The notes below the pieces were generated by a model. The model was not told the origin of the DNA and did no database searches. It saw nothing but the letters and a program-made list of their open reading frames with translations. Positions 43,190-53,690 of a stretch of DNA of 64,000 bases are shown one piece after another. The stretch lies in assembly GCA_030674185.1 (NCBI GenBank), contig JAPXFY010000013.1:52585567-52649566 (forward strand), written 5' to 3'. The DNA is from Monoplex corrugatus. Lineage: Eukaryota; Mollusca; Gastropoda; Littorinimorpha; Ranellidae. A program made the position numbers and the translations under genes. Position 1 is the stretch's first letter. Each line of letters starts with the position of its first letter.

Positions 43190-43396
43190 GTCGAGGCTTG
43201 AAGGAGAAGCAAAGAGAGCTCATCACCAAGCATGAACACATTCGCCAGAACAGCGACAAACTGAACGTGGGAGGGGGAGTCACTCTGTGGCCCAACATGA
43301 ACCAGATGCGGCTTAGCGGGAAAGAGATTGCTGTGCTGATTTTCACCTGTGTGCTGTTGATGGTTGCTGTGGGCTGGCTTTTCATTCAGCTGCATG
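43190..43396 (+). CDS. Membrane-protein gene, exon 3 (first membrane segment)
   Basis: Acceptor CATGTGCAG at 43,189, donor CATG/GTGGGT at 43,397; 207 bp, phase 1 to phase 1, the same length as exon 2. Encodes residues 104-173: basic/acidic GLKEKQRELITKHEHIRQNS, then GGGVTLWPNMNQMRLSGKE and the hydrophobic segment IAVLIFTCVLLMVAVGWLFI (about 150-169). No signal for cleavage follows, so it is a membrane anchor. Confidence 0.75.
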
Positions 43397-43797
43397 GTGG
43401 GTTGATCTGTTGTATCCTTGCCATGCCTTTTTGTTTATATATTTCATGGCTACTTACAGTGTCAGTAGCATGCATTGTTGTTGTGTTTTTAATGCCTGTA
43501 CATGCAGGGCCACCCAGTTTGAGAAAATAGCTTCAGTGGTTTCAATTACACAACTGATAGAAGTCTTTTAAACAACAGGTCTAATTCTTAAGTAAAGTTT
43601 ACTTGAACTTTGTAATTAGATTAAAAAAAAAAGAAAGAAAAAAATGGGTTATCTCTTCTTGCCTCCGAAAAGTATTATTTCGTTGTCAGTAAGCAACAGT
43701 TTTTGAAGTTATTCAACTCGCAATGACATTGTCATCGCCTTTATCTTGTGTGTTGTCAGGACAAAGACGGTGACAGCTGTGTTTTGTATGTCTGAAG

Positions 43798-43937
43798 GTG
43801 AGACGTTCCACACCATGTGGAAACTGAAGGCAGCATTGATGGCCTTTGGACAGGCCCACCCCATAAAGAATACAGGTTTCCATCTTGACATGAAGTCCTC
43901 TGTACTGGCCTGGCATTCTGACTTTAGAACGCTGCTG
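43798..43937 (+). CDS. Membrane-protein gene, alternative exon 4a
   Basis: Acceptor TCTGAAG at 43,797, donor CTG/GTGAGT at 43,938; 140 bp, phase 1 to phase 0. Encodes GETFHTMWKLKAALMAFGQA, HPIKNTGFHLDMKSSVLAWH and SDFRTLL. It is homologous to exon 4b (26 of 44 residues identical, three extra codons after NTG). The acceptor's pyrimidine tract is weaker than that of 4b. Since 4a ends in phase 0 and 4b starts in phase 1, the two cannot be joined without breaking the frame. Confidence 0.65.
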
Positions 43938-43981
43938 GTGAGTGATTGTCTCTAGTCACCTTTCTCTTGCTTCTGTTTTAG

Positions 43982-44112
43982 GGGAGACGCTTCATACACT
44001 GACAGAGTTTACCACTCGTTTGACGGAATTTTGTCAGTCCCACCCCATCAAGGGCACTGGCAACATCAAATCTTCAGTTCTCATCTGGCATTCCAACTTC
44101 AGGAATTTGCTG
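43982..44112 (+). CDS. Membrane-protein gene, alternative exon 4b
   Basis: Acceptor CTTCTGTTTTAG at 43,981 (strong pyrimidine tract), donor CTG/GTGAGA at 44,113; 131 bp, phase 1 to phase 0. Encodes GETLHTLTEFTTRLTEFCQS, HPIKGTGNIKSSVLIWHSNF and RNLL, residues 173-216. Only 44 bp separate it from exon 4a, shorter than a normal spliceosomal intron. The segment is amphipathic and lies between membrane segments 1 and 2. Confidence 0.72.
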
Positions 44113-44156
44113 GTGAGAAGCGTGCTAGTTTGAAACAAGGGACACATCAGCTGGAA

Positions 44157-44158
<2 letters not shown>

Positions 44159-44212
<54 letters not shown>

Positions 44213-44229
44213 ATGTGTGTGTGTGTGTG

Positions 44230-44267
<38 letters not shown>

Positions 44268-44315
44268 TGTGTGTATGTGTGTTGTGTGTGGAGAGAGCGA
44301 GAGAGAGAGAGAGAT
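44159..44315. repeat. (GT)n microsatellite with GA end
   Basis: About 125 bp of GT with GCATGT and GTATGT interruptions, then GA repeats, starting 46 bp after the exon 4b donor. Confidence 0.96.
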
Positions 44316-44379
44316 GTGTGTGTATGTCTTTCACTGGTAGCGAAGTATTTGATGAAGAATTAAAAAAAACATTTTTTCT

Positions 44380-44835
44380 AGGATCATCACTGTCAGGGAG
44401 GTTGCCTTTGTGCTCACCTTTTTTTTTCTTTTTTCATTTTCTTCCCATTTTCTATGCCACTTTAATGGCCACAGAAGCTGGCACAGTTTTTTTTTTTAAA
44501 CAGTGCGTTGATAATGATGTCGATGAGGATGACAATTGTGATGCTATGGAGCTCCATCTAGGATTGAGACATCGTGACAGGTCTGTGCTTGACACAGACA
44601 CCTCGGTGCTGGTCAGAAGATTTGAGCAACACCTTTAGTGACGCATCGGTGAAGTGGATGAGACTCGGCTGTGTGGTCCCAGTCTTCCCAATGAGCCCAT
44701 AACACACCCAACTCTGGGTAGGAGCTGGTTAGAGCTGAAAAAAATTCCACAATGATATTTTTTTGAAAGGACTGATGGGGATTTGTACCTGCAACCTTCC
44801 AGTCAGTTGTTCGTTGCGCTAACCACTACATCATG
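44380..44835 (-). mobile_element. tRNA-derived SINE, family E (copy 1), long body
   Basis: On the minus strand the head has box A-like TGTAGTGGTTAGCGCAACG and box B-like AGGTACAAATCCCC, followed by a body containing CCCAGAGTTGG-type sequence (plus-strand CACACCCAACTCTGGGT), TCTTCTGACCAGCACCG and ATCCTAGATGGAGCTCCATA. The whole 450 bp aligns with 58,390-58,880. Confidence 0.75.
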
Positions 44836-45850
44836 GTGACTGGTGTATTTGATGAATTTACATGGTATGGTTCATTTGGAATAATGGGTAAAAAGCACCT
44901 TTGAGGATGTGTTCAGCCCTTGTCAGTTACCGTCTGTAGAATATGAACACACATTTAGCCCTGTACTTGAGCATTGCACAGGCACCACTGAACAGTCTTA
45001 TCAACTACTGTATGTGTGTTGAACCTTGTTTCGTCAAACTTGTTTGTAAGTCCATACATATGCATAAACTTTATACCTGCATGAAATTAATATTTGAAGT
45101 GCTTACTAAAATGACAGACACCAATTTGGCAGTGTGATTCTAACAAGAATAGATTTGTTTGCATTTGTATTTTTTATTTTTCATCAATATAGCCAAATGT
45201 CTGAGACTGACTGTACTGCAAGTTTTTGATGAAATCTTTTTTTGTTTTGTTTCTTTCCAGTTTTTTAAAATTCATTTTAAACAAGTAATATAGGTAAGTA
45301 ATTTTTCTATTTTTAATGAAATTCTAATGGACTGTAGAAATTATTTTGTTACAGAAAATAGAGATTTTATTGAAGATTCAGTACAGAATGTTTTAGATTT
45401 GTATGCTGATGAAAATGGTGACAGTGGCTATGCTACATAATGAAAGTATACAAAATGTGCATTCAAAATCTTAAATCTAAGATTAATTGAAATACAGAAA
45501 GATTGGGAAGATCTTTTCATTGTTGAATAATACATTTGAATAAATGTGCAAAATTTCAAATTTAACTGAAGCACGCCTTTCTATTCATGCCAGACAGCCA
45601 GAACCAGTCTCGATTTTTAGCTTCTAGCTTTGTTTAGCATCTGAACAATTTTTGTATCATGTCTGTTATGCTGAGATGTTAAAAAAATTGGAGTGATCTG
45701 CAAGCAATAGTTTTTGTGTGATGGTACTGAAATTATTGCTGACAGTGATGAGATTTTTGCCATGTTTTGTCAAACTCCAGCCGACGGAATTTGAGCATAC
45801 AGCTATACCTTTGTATCTGAATGACAGAAGTAGCATTCACTGTGCCAGCG
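44836..45850. other. Intron 4, unremarkable DNA
   Basis: AT-rich sequence without exons of the needed phase, tRNA-like folds or transposon frames. Confidence 0.45.
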
Positions 45851-45857
45851 GCTCACC

Positions 45858-46175
45858 CACCGTGGGCTAGCTGGCAGAGCCGTGGACTCAAAATCTGATA
45901 TCTTGAGTTGAATCCCAGCTTGTAACATTAAAAACTGGCCTGTTTGCGCCCATCTTAATGTTTGCCTCATTCTGGTGGCGTCAACTTAATGTTTCCTAGG
46001 TTCCTTTTCCCCCTGCCCTACTTCAAGACATGCCAGTGAATATGGTTTTGTGCAGGCTGTGGAAGTCTGTCAGATAATTGCTGGCAGATTTGGAGCGCAT
46101 ATGGAATTGTCCGAGCTTGGTGAATCCCTCTTGAATATCGCACCAAATTCCACACTCAATGACAAAATAGAGAGT
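45858..46175 (+). mobile_element. tRNA-derived SINE, family A (copy 2)
   Basis: Box A CTAGCTGGCAGAGC (45,867) and box B GAGTTGAATCCC (45,905), then AACTGGCCTGTTTGCGCCCA, CATTCTGGTGGCGTC, CTTCAAGACATG and GGTGAATCCCTCTTGAAT. Same order as 1,771-2,215. Confidence 0.8.
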
Positions 46176-46619
46176 AAAATTCAGCTTTGGCAATCATTTG
46201 TGCAGACTTTTGATAAGAATATTTGTTTTTGATTTTCGAACTTTTGAGAGCCATTTTTCAAAAAATGTTGCCTTAACACTTCTCAGTTTTTACCTACTGT
46301 ACTTTTTCATTCTGCTTGTACTGTGAGGTGTTGCTGGGAGATGAAGCTGGTGGTCTTGCAGCTAGAAAGGAAATCTGATTTAGAGACATGTTGTAGATGT
46401 AGAGTATGCCTGCCTCTCGACCTGTTCAGTGCCACCACGGTTATCCTCTGGCTCTAAAGCAGAAGTTTCTTATGTCGCACACTGATAGGGCTGGCTGATT
46501 GACTTATGACTAGCATCCTGTTGATTAAAATTGTATTCAAATTGAAAGTGTCTGTAAGTCAGGTTTGGAAAAACTATAGCTATAAATCATATCTCAAATG
46601 AAAGTTATGAAAATGTAGT

Positions 46620-47040
46620 TTTCAGTGTTGTATGGAAGCAAATAGTGGACGATCAACATGCAAAGTCAGAACGAGATTGAAGCAGCTGAAATGTGGTTTC
46701 GTAGAAGAATGTTGAGTTCCATGGCCCTCAAAGAAAACAAACAAGACAATCTTGAAAGAGGCAAACACAAAAAGATCATTAATGAAGAAGATTAGGAAAA
46801 GACACACAGCATTTATAGGACATTTTATGAGGCAAGAAAAATTTGAGCACCTAGTCACAACAGGAAAGTGGGAGGGAAAAAGAGGACCAGGTAGACCCAG
46901 GGAGAAAATATTAGGTGGTTTTGCAGAGTGAATGGGGACAGAAAAGGTAGGCAATATACTTGTGGCAACTAAAGATATATTCATATAGAGGGCCATGATT
47001 GCAAATGCCATGCAGCAAGACGCAAGATGATGATGATGAG
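46620..47040 (+). pseudogene. LINE 3' fragment with (GATGAT)n tail, copy 2
   Basis: Frames resemble the C-terminus of a LINE: EAAEMWFRRRMLSSMALKEN, THSIYRTFYEARKI, and a basic segment equivalent to RTPGRPRENILDGLAGWLRT of the copy at 60.8-61.5 kb. Ends CAAATGCCATGCAGCAAGAC, GCAA and (GATGAT)n at 47,025-47,038. Stops are frequent. Confidence 0.75.
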
Positions 47041-47154
47041 TTTTCAGTGATGTCCAGATCCCCCAAACAGCTGTACTAGGCTTATTGACCCTGTAGTCAT
47101 AGTGGATTACAGTGTGTATCCACCCTGTATAAGTGTGTATATCATGTTTTTATT

Positions 47155-50100
47155 AAAAAGGGCGGGGTACCCATGAACATTATGTTAAGTTAGAGTCAAT
47201 ATTGTATGAACTTTGGAAAGGGCCTAGAATTTTTTTTGGGGGAAAGATTCTAAAATTTTCTTTTAAAATTCTTTTTAAAGGGTTGTTTTTGGGATTTTTT
47301 TGTTTTTTTCAAATTTTACGGGAAATAAAGGAAGGGGTGGAAAAAAAAAAAGCTTTTCCCCAAAAATTTTCCGGGGGAGGGTTTTTACGGTTTGTGAATT
47401 AGAACCAGAAGGGGTTTTAGTGATGCTTTTTTCTGAACGATTTAAGTTGCATTAAAATTCATAACCGTTTTTTTTTTCAAAAAAAATTTCTTGTAATTTT
47501 GGGGGGCCCCGGGTTAATGGGAAAATAAAAACAACCAAAGGTCTTTTGGTTGTGCTTTTACAAGGCGCGGGTTTTGGGGTAAAAATGTATGGGGGTTTTC
47601 CACAATAATCAAAAAGTTGTTCTTTGTTTTTTAGCAACCTTCTGAAATTCCTAAACAAAAAAATTTCAAAACAGCGTTTTCCGACCTAAGTTTTTTCTGT
47701 GAAAACAGCGTTTTCATTTTTTCAAGCCACTTTTTTTTTCCCTTGCGTGAATTTTTTGTTAAAAATTAGTGGGGAATGTATTTTAAAATCCAGAAATTCC
47801 TAAACAAGGAAAAGGGGCCCTTATCGGAAAATGTTTCGAAAAAAGGCTTTTTTGGGAAAAGGGGGTTTTACAAAAACGGTTTTGGTAAATGACAAAAAAA
47901 GCATTTGGAAATGGCCTTTTGTATTGGTTTTTCTTGGAATTCCAGAAAAAAAATTTTATTTCGTAAAAGATTCCTTTTGAGAAAAGAAAAAAAGTATTTT
48001 GGAATCAGTTTAAAAAAAATCCAAAAAAAAACAAAAGGCCTTGGGTTTTTCATAATCGGGGCCCAAAGAAAAAAGTAACAAGCAAAAATGAACTTTTTAA
48101 AAGGGACCAAATAAAATGAGAAAAATTGAATTTTTGAACATTCTTACCCCCAAAAAATTGAAAGTTTAAAAACCAGCCCAAAATTTTGTTTTTCACTTTT
48201 TTGCAAACAAAAAGGGAACTAAGAGTCTGTCTTCAGTTATTAAGGATAGCAGAGAAAATTTTTGTAAACCACTGTAAATTTTAAAAATGCAAAAGGACTT
48301 AAAAAATGGCAAACATTTTTTGGTTTTTGGTATAAAATACCGGAATTTGCCCTTTTTTTTTTGGGGCCTTTGAAATTTTGGAAACTAAAAAATTGAAAAG
48401 AAATTTTTACATTTGTTGTTTTTAGAGTCTTTTGTTTTTTGAAACCTTTTTAAAAAGGTCAATTTTTTATGATTTAACTTTTAAAATTTTCTTTTTTTTG
48501 GGGGTTTGTAATTTTTCAAAATTTAGCTGTTTTTGAATAAACCAAAGCTTTCTGCAATTTTAAGGGAAGGGTTTTTCAGTTTTTTAATAAAAAAAAATAT
48601 ATTTTTGTAAAATTGTTTTTTCCCAAAGTATAAAAAAAATCCTTTTAATGTTTTTTTTTAAAAAAAATTTCTGTAGGAAAGATTTTTGTAAGTAATTTTA
48701 AAAAAAAAAAACCCCCCAGATGACCTCATATTTTAGTTAGTTTTACGATATTAAACGAATGTTAGGGGGGCACAATGCCATAAAAATCTTTTGTATCAAA
48801 CCTTCTGAAACCCCCCAATTTTAGCCCCAAAACCAAACAGTTGGCAGCAGCTGGGAAGGGCTTTTCCATTTGTCAGCTTGAGTGTACCTTCTAATTTTTC
48901 GATTGCATTCGGTGAGGAAGATTTATCATCAGTGCTCCACTGGGGGGTAAAAAAAAACCCTTTTCCCAGGGGTTGGGAGGAGGTTACATTAAAACCAACC
49001 CGTTGCCATCCCCGGGGTAGTCCCTTTTAAACAACAAGGTATGTTCGTGGAGTTAAAATTTCCCTTCAGGGAAATGAGTCCCATGGAGTTAAAATCCAAT
49101 ACTTACCGGGTTCACCTCCATTGGCCCAACCACAAATTCAGGAAGTGACCGAATATTAAAAATTTTTTAACCTAACCCAATGGAAAACCATTTGGGATAA
49201 TTTTGAGCTTTTCCCTTGCCTGAAAAGTCAGGGTAAATTTTTTTCCCCAAAAAATGAAAAATCAGGTTTTGGGATTTTTTTTCTGGGGGTGGAGGGATAT
49301 TGGTGTAAAAAAAAACTTGGGGTTTGTCATCCAATTACACCCCAAGGGGGTGGGGGAAAAAGGGCATACCCCACGGAACTTAGGGCTTAATTCATTCCAA
49401 AAACCAATTTTTGGAAAAATTAAAACTAAATTTTTCAATAAAAATTAAGATTTTTTACATGGGTTTTTTCAGTCCTTTGAGGTTTAATTAAAAATTTTAA
49501 ATACTAAAAAAATTATGTTTTTAAATTTAAAAATTTCCCCCCAAGGTGGAAGTTTTTAAAAAATTACTTTAATAACAAATCAAGTTCGGGATGCAAAAAG
49601 GTTTTAAACCGAATAACGAACATAATCCTTTTCTTTGAATTTTTTCAGAATTTTTTAAACAAAAAGTTTTGTTTAATACGTTTCTGTAGTAGTATAAGTA
49701 ATTTTAAAGTTCCTAATTGGTGTAGTTTTTAGTTTAAATTTTTCCAGAAAACCCACGTTTAATTACCGGATAAAAACCTTTTCTGAAAATTTGGGAAAGA
49801 TTTAAAACCCAAATAAGGGGTGCAGTCCACTATTAAGTCCAAATAAAAAATAATTGTGTTAATTAAGTAACATTTTATAACCAAATGGGGAATCTGCAGC
49901 CCATTAAAGACTTTAAAAAACAATTATCCCTCCACATTAAAATAATTTATCACCAAAACGGGTAGTGCGGGTCCAGGGGGGTTTAAGTACAATAAAAAAG
50001 GGTAAGTGGGGAATTTAAACTTTTAACCCCAAATAAGGAATCCCTCAAAAGGGAATAATTTTAAAACCCCCCAAAAAGGGAATCACCCCTTAAAAATCCC

Positions 50101-50880
50101 CCCCCTAAGGGAATTTTTTTTTTCCCCAAAACGCCGAAAAGGGAAACAATAAACTATGCACCCCAAAAGATGCCTTTATAACCAACAAAAAAAAAAGAAC
50201 ATTTATCAAAAAAACGGGATAGTCCCAGTCAGTGGGTTAATATTTAAAAAATCAAATCTTCCGTTTTTGTAATTTATAAAGGGAATGAGCCAAATTTAAA
50301 CTTTATCACCTTCAAAATGCGTTTTTGGGATTAATTTTAATTTCCCTTGGGGGTAAAAAAAAGAATTTTATCCCAACATGGCTTCCAGGGGAATTTTAAT
50401 ACTTTTACCCTAATGGGGAACGTAGGGATTAATCAAAAAACCCAATGGGTTTAAACACCCAGTGGAATTAAGTACATTTACCCCAAGGGGTATCACATGG
50501 GGTTTAGACACCTTCGGGACGGAAAATTAAAAAATTTATAACTAAGGGTTTTAATGGTAGTTTAAACAAAAAAAAGGGGGAATTTGCGCCAGAGAAAGTA
50601 TTTTTCCCTTCGGGGTGTAGCCAGGGAAATTAAACTTTTTACACCAACGGGAAAAAGCAGCCATGATTAAAATTTAAAACCCCAAAATTTGGGGGGATCC
50701 CGCCCCGTGGGTTTAAATTACATAAAACCCCAAAATCGGGTAAAAAGGGGGTCCTGGAAATTAAGTCATTTTTAACTAATCAGGGTAGTGCAGTCCAGGA
50801 TTTAAGAAATTTTAAACCCAAAAAAAGGTTTAATACCCATATTTTTATACTTATCCCAATGGGGGGACAGTCCAGGGGTT
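47155..50880. other. Corrupted, homopolymer-inflated sequence (probable assembly artefact)
   Basis: About 3.7 kb in which runs of three to eleven identical bases dominate (for example GGGGGGCCCCGGG, TTTTTTTTTCAAAAAAAA) and neighbouring bases seem smeared. Short normal patches occur (48,840-48,950). Recognisable copies of the 46-bp repeat at 50,880-51,060 appear in distorted form from about 49.8 kb, with G/C/A runs replacing normal bases. This fits an uncorrected low-quality consensus rather than biology. Nothing can be annotated here, and a coding exon might be hidden. Confidence 0.75.
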
Positions 50881-51058
50881 TTGTACATTTATAACCAAAT
50901 CAAGGTAGTGCAGTCCAGCTGAAGTTAAGTACATTTATAATTAAATCAAGGTAGTGCAGTCGAGTTTAGGTTAAGTACATTAAAAGCAAATCAAGGTAGT
51001 GCAGTCCAGTGGAGGTTAAGTACATTGATACCAAATCAAGATAGTGCAGTCCTGTGCT
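49800..51058. repeat. Minisatellite, unit about 46 bp
   Basis: Clean copies at 50,880-51,058 read TTAAGTACATTTATAACCAA, ATCAAGGTAGTGCAGTCCAG, TGGAGG. Distorted copies (GTAGTGC.GTCCAGGGGGG, TTAAGTACAATAAAAAAGG) extend leftwards into the corrupted block to about 49.8 kb, so the array may hold more than twenty units. Confidence 0.7.
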
Positions 51059-51460
51059 ATGAGACTAGGCTTATATGAATCAGTTGAAAAACATTTGTGA
51101 CCCACGATGAGGAAACCAGGCGAAAGGGAAAAATTGTCATTTGTTAGTTTTTAAATCCCTCTTAAAATTTCAAAGTTTATGAATGAACATGCAAAAAATG
51201 GAATTAATTTATCTGTTTTAATTTTCTTTTTTGATGCTTTTCAGCTTTTGACAAGGACAGTATTAGCGCTTACAACATTTTTGGGAAAGAAAAGTTTTTT
51301 TTTTTATAAAGAATTGCTTTTTAGTGTACTTTTAGAATATGATAACATTTTAGGAAATTGAAGATTAGATGTTAAAGACTCAAAATATATGAAGATCTCA
51401 GTTGACCCAATACTGACTCTGTCCAGCTATTTTTTTGCCATAGCTGTGACTAACCATGAG

Positions 51461-51622
51461 TTTAACAGAGTTTACCCATACCGTTTGCATTGTTACGGTG
51501 ACAGGGTGTGTCTGCTGGTGGTGGTTGCTCAGTGGACTGTCATGCTGTTCGTCATGTTTGTGTCGGCCCACAAGCTGGAAGCTGCTGTTGTTGACAATGT
51601 CTATCAGATATCAGAAAAATTG
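51461..51622 (+). CDS. Membrane-protein gene, exon 5 (second membrane segment)
   Basis: Donor AAATTG/GTGAGG at 51,623, phase 0. The open frame reads LHCYGDRVCLLVVVAQWTVM, LFVMFVSAHKLEAAVVDNVY and QISEKL, with a hydrophobic segment at about 232-251 of the protein. The 5' boundary is uncertain: an acceptor ...ACCATGAG at 51,460 keeps phase 0 after exon 4, while stronger-looking AGs at 51,468 and 51,502 have other phases and would need an extra exon, perhaps lost in the corrupted block. The start given here is the one consistent with exon 4. Confidence 0.55.
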
Positions 51623-51699
51623 GTGAGGATTTCTTTTCTTTATTTCTCTTGGATTCCCTACCAGAGGGGTGAGCCGTGGCTGGGTGGAAATGTCAAAAA

Positions 51700-51935
51700 A
51701 CAAAGCCTTTCCAAATGAGCTTGAAGCATATGGATTGGTGGTGATCTGACCTCGAGTCAGGTCATCAGCAGCCACCCAGTTAACTCAATACTCATCCTTT
51801 ACTCATGGTTTATGTGCAGGCTTAAGGCTTGTGCCATGATCATTCTGGATCTTCTCCATCACATGGCACCTGTGGCGTTAGTGCATAGGGAATAGAATCT
51901 GAGTGCAGAGACCTCATCTTGAGAAACTGAAACTG
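51700..51935 (-). mobile_element. Degenerate SINE with (AGTTTC)n start
   Basis: On the minus strand begins AGTTTCAGTTTCAGTTTCTC then AAGATGAGGTCTCTGCACTC, resembling an abundant mollusc SINE that starts with repeated AGTTTC (from memory). The rest is diverged. Confidence 0.45.
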
Positions 51936-52324
51936 AAACTTGGATTCCCTGATCCAGCAAAAACTCATCTTATCATACGTATGTTCTTTAAATGCAATCA
52001 GTATGATGCATTGAGATCAACCATTATGAGAGAATGAGAGATACATATGCCTATTTAGAACATGCAAAGTATGCCAGCTAGGACAAATAATTGTTTAGAA
52101 AGCTAGCATAGTTCTTTTACAAAGCTTTTGAACTACATGAACATGCATTATTCCACTATATCACTTGATTGATGGTATTTATCTGTGCTATTCATTGTAT
52201 AATAATTTGTGTAATCACCTTTCAGCATGTTTCAGTTTTGCTACATTGAAGTTTAGGATTCTCTTCTTATGAAAGCATTGCTCTTTTGCCCCATGTACTT
52301 TACAAAAGCTTGAATGCAATAATG

Positions 52325-52405
52325 CATTGCTCTTTGTTCCCTCACCCAATCCAGCAGCTTTCCACAGGAAGCTGGTAAATATGGCGAGGGAGTCAAATAG
52401 TCAAT
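52325..52405. mobile_element. Palindromic MITE copy (partial)
   Basis: TTCCCTCACCCAATCCAGCA, CTTTCCACAGGAAGCTGGTA and GGCGAGGGAGTCAAATAGT form the central palindrome of the element at 17,286-17,483. Confidence 0.6.
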
Positions 52406-52429
52406 TACTGCATGTTTTTAGCCTTCACC

Positions 52430-52690
52430 CGTTAAGGAATAGAGATGGAGCTCCTGCCTTCCAGTCTGATTGTGCAGAGTAGCGCTGGTTTGAATAAGAC
52501 CAGAGAAAAATTGCGTATGCAGCCTCCATTCCACCCAGCTGTTAATAGGTGTCTGACCCTGTTGAGGGCTGGGGAATATATAAAGTGGTGAATGGCTGAC
52601 TTTAGCATAGTTGGTGTCTATCACCTTGCTCCTCAATGTCAGGGTTGTGAGACAACCTTTACCGTACCTCTTGGAACCCATTATGAGAAA
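52430..52690 (+). repeat. Dispersed SINE-like repeat, family C (copy 2)
   Basis: Matches 1,200-1,470 over GCAGCCTCCATTCCACCCAG and CTGTT..GGTGTCTGACCCTG. A box-B-like CTGGTTTGAATAAG lies at 52,486. Confidence 0.5.
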
Positions 52691-52756
52691 GTGTATGTGT
52701 GCTTGTGGACACTTGCATTTGTGTGTGTGTGTCTTTGCGTATGCATGCGTGTGTGT

Positions 52757-52774
52757 GCGTTTTGTGTGTGTGTG

Positions 52775-52856
<82 letters not shown>

Positions 52857-52979
52857 GTGAGCACTTTATGTGTCTTTTCCTGCATGTTTGTGTGTTGTGT
52901 GTATGTGTGTTCCTCTATGCATGCATGTATGTTCTTGTGTGCACTTGAATGTATGTGTATACGTGTGTCTTTCTCTGAG

Positions 52980-53072
<93 letters not shown>
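52757..53072. repeat. Two (GT)n arrays just upstream of the last exon
   Basis: GT arrays at 52,757-52,853 and 52,984-53,072, with GT-rich degenerate DNA between. The second ends 52 bp before the exon 6 acceptor. Confidence 0.96.
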
Positions 53073-53075
<3 letters not shown>

Positions 53076-53124
53076 CATGCTTGAAAATGTCAGAGATTTC
53101 TGTTGTATTTTTGCATGACACCAG

Positions 53125-53367
53125 GGAGAATTTGCTGAACGTGACCTTGACCTGGGCACACTGAACACGGTAGTGCAGTACTGGCAGGTACGATGCCTGC
53201 CACCCACTGCCCGGGGGGTGATTCGGGTGCTGGGTGTGGTTGCTGTTCAGGATGTGACAGTGTATCTTCAATACTACAGCCTGCCCCTTATAACTGTTCT
53301 GGTGACTCCAGTTGTCAAGCTCTGCCTGGCCCTGAGAACTGTGTACACATCTGCTGGCCCCAGCTAG
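53125..53367 (+). CDS. Membrane-protein gene, exon 6 (stop codon)
   Basis: Acceptor GACACCAG at 53,124, phase 0; stop TAG at 53,365. Encodes 80 residues: GEFAERDLDLGTLNTVVQYW, QVRCLPPTARGVIRVLGVVA, VQDVTVYLQYYSLPLITVLV and TPVVKLCLALRTVYTSAGPS. Residues 302-341 are hydrophobic and may form one or two membrane segments. Codon use has many G/C third positions and no stops over 80 codons, unlike the flanks. Inside the exon, TGGCAG/GTACGA at 53,187 is a possible in-frame donor to an alternative last exon at 56,127. No clear polyadenylation signal was noted; a SINE follows at about 53,405. Confidence 0.7.
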   Translation, partial: GEFAERDLDLGTLNTVVQYWQVRCLPPTARGVIRVLGVVAVQDVTVYLQYYSLPLITVLVTPVVKLCLALRTVYTSAGPS

Positions 53368-53404
53368 AGAGCCTTGGGGGTTGTGATATGTATAGAGGCA
53401 TGTA

Positions 53405-53690
53405 TTTTAATTTCTTCAAGAGGGATTCATTGCATGGGAACAGTTCCATAATGTGAGGGTTTTCGACCAGCATGGTGTATCTGTCTTCTTTGTTCCTTTG
53501 AAGGTACTTCATTGTAGTGGTAATCCTCAATATTCGATACAACCAAGTCTGTTAGTGATGATTGGCAGATTCCTTGAGCCTGCGCAAAATCCTATGTGTT
53601 GGCAAGGTCTTGAAATGGAAGCTAGGAGAGGAAAATGAAACACTGAGTTGACATTACCAAAATGACTCAAAACATAAAAATTGGCATTTT
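53405..53690 (-). mobile_element. SINE family A, inverted 3' part (copy 3)
   Basis: TTGGCAGATTCCTTGAGCCT, GCGCAAAATC, TGGCAAGGTCTTGAAATGGA is the reverse complement of the family A body (46,015-46,110). A similar inverted copy lies at 56,940-57,120. Confidence 0.65.

Noticed and set aside
43757..43797. Earlier acceptor (TTGTCAG at 43,759) for exon 4a
   Set aside because: Using it puts a TGA in frame after three codons in the required phase.
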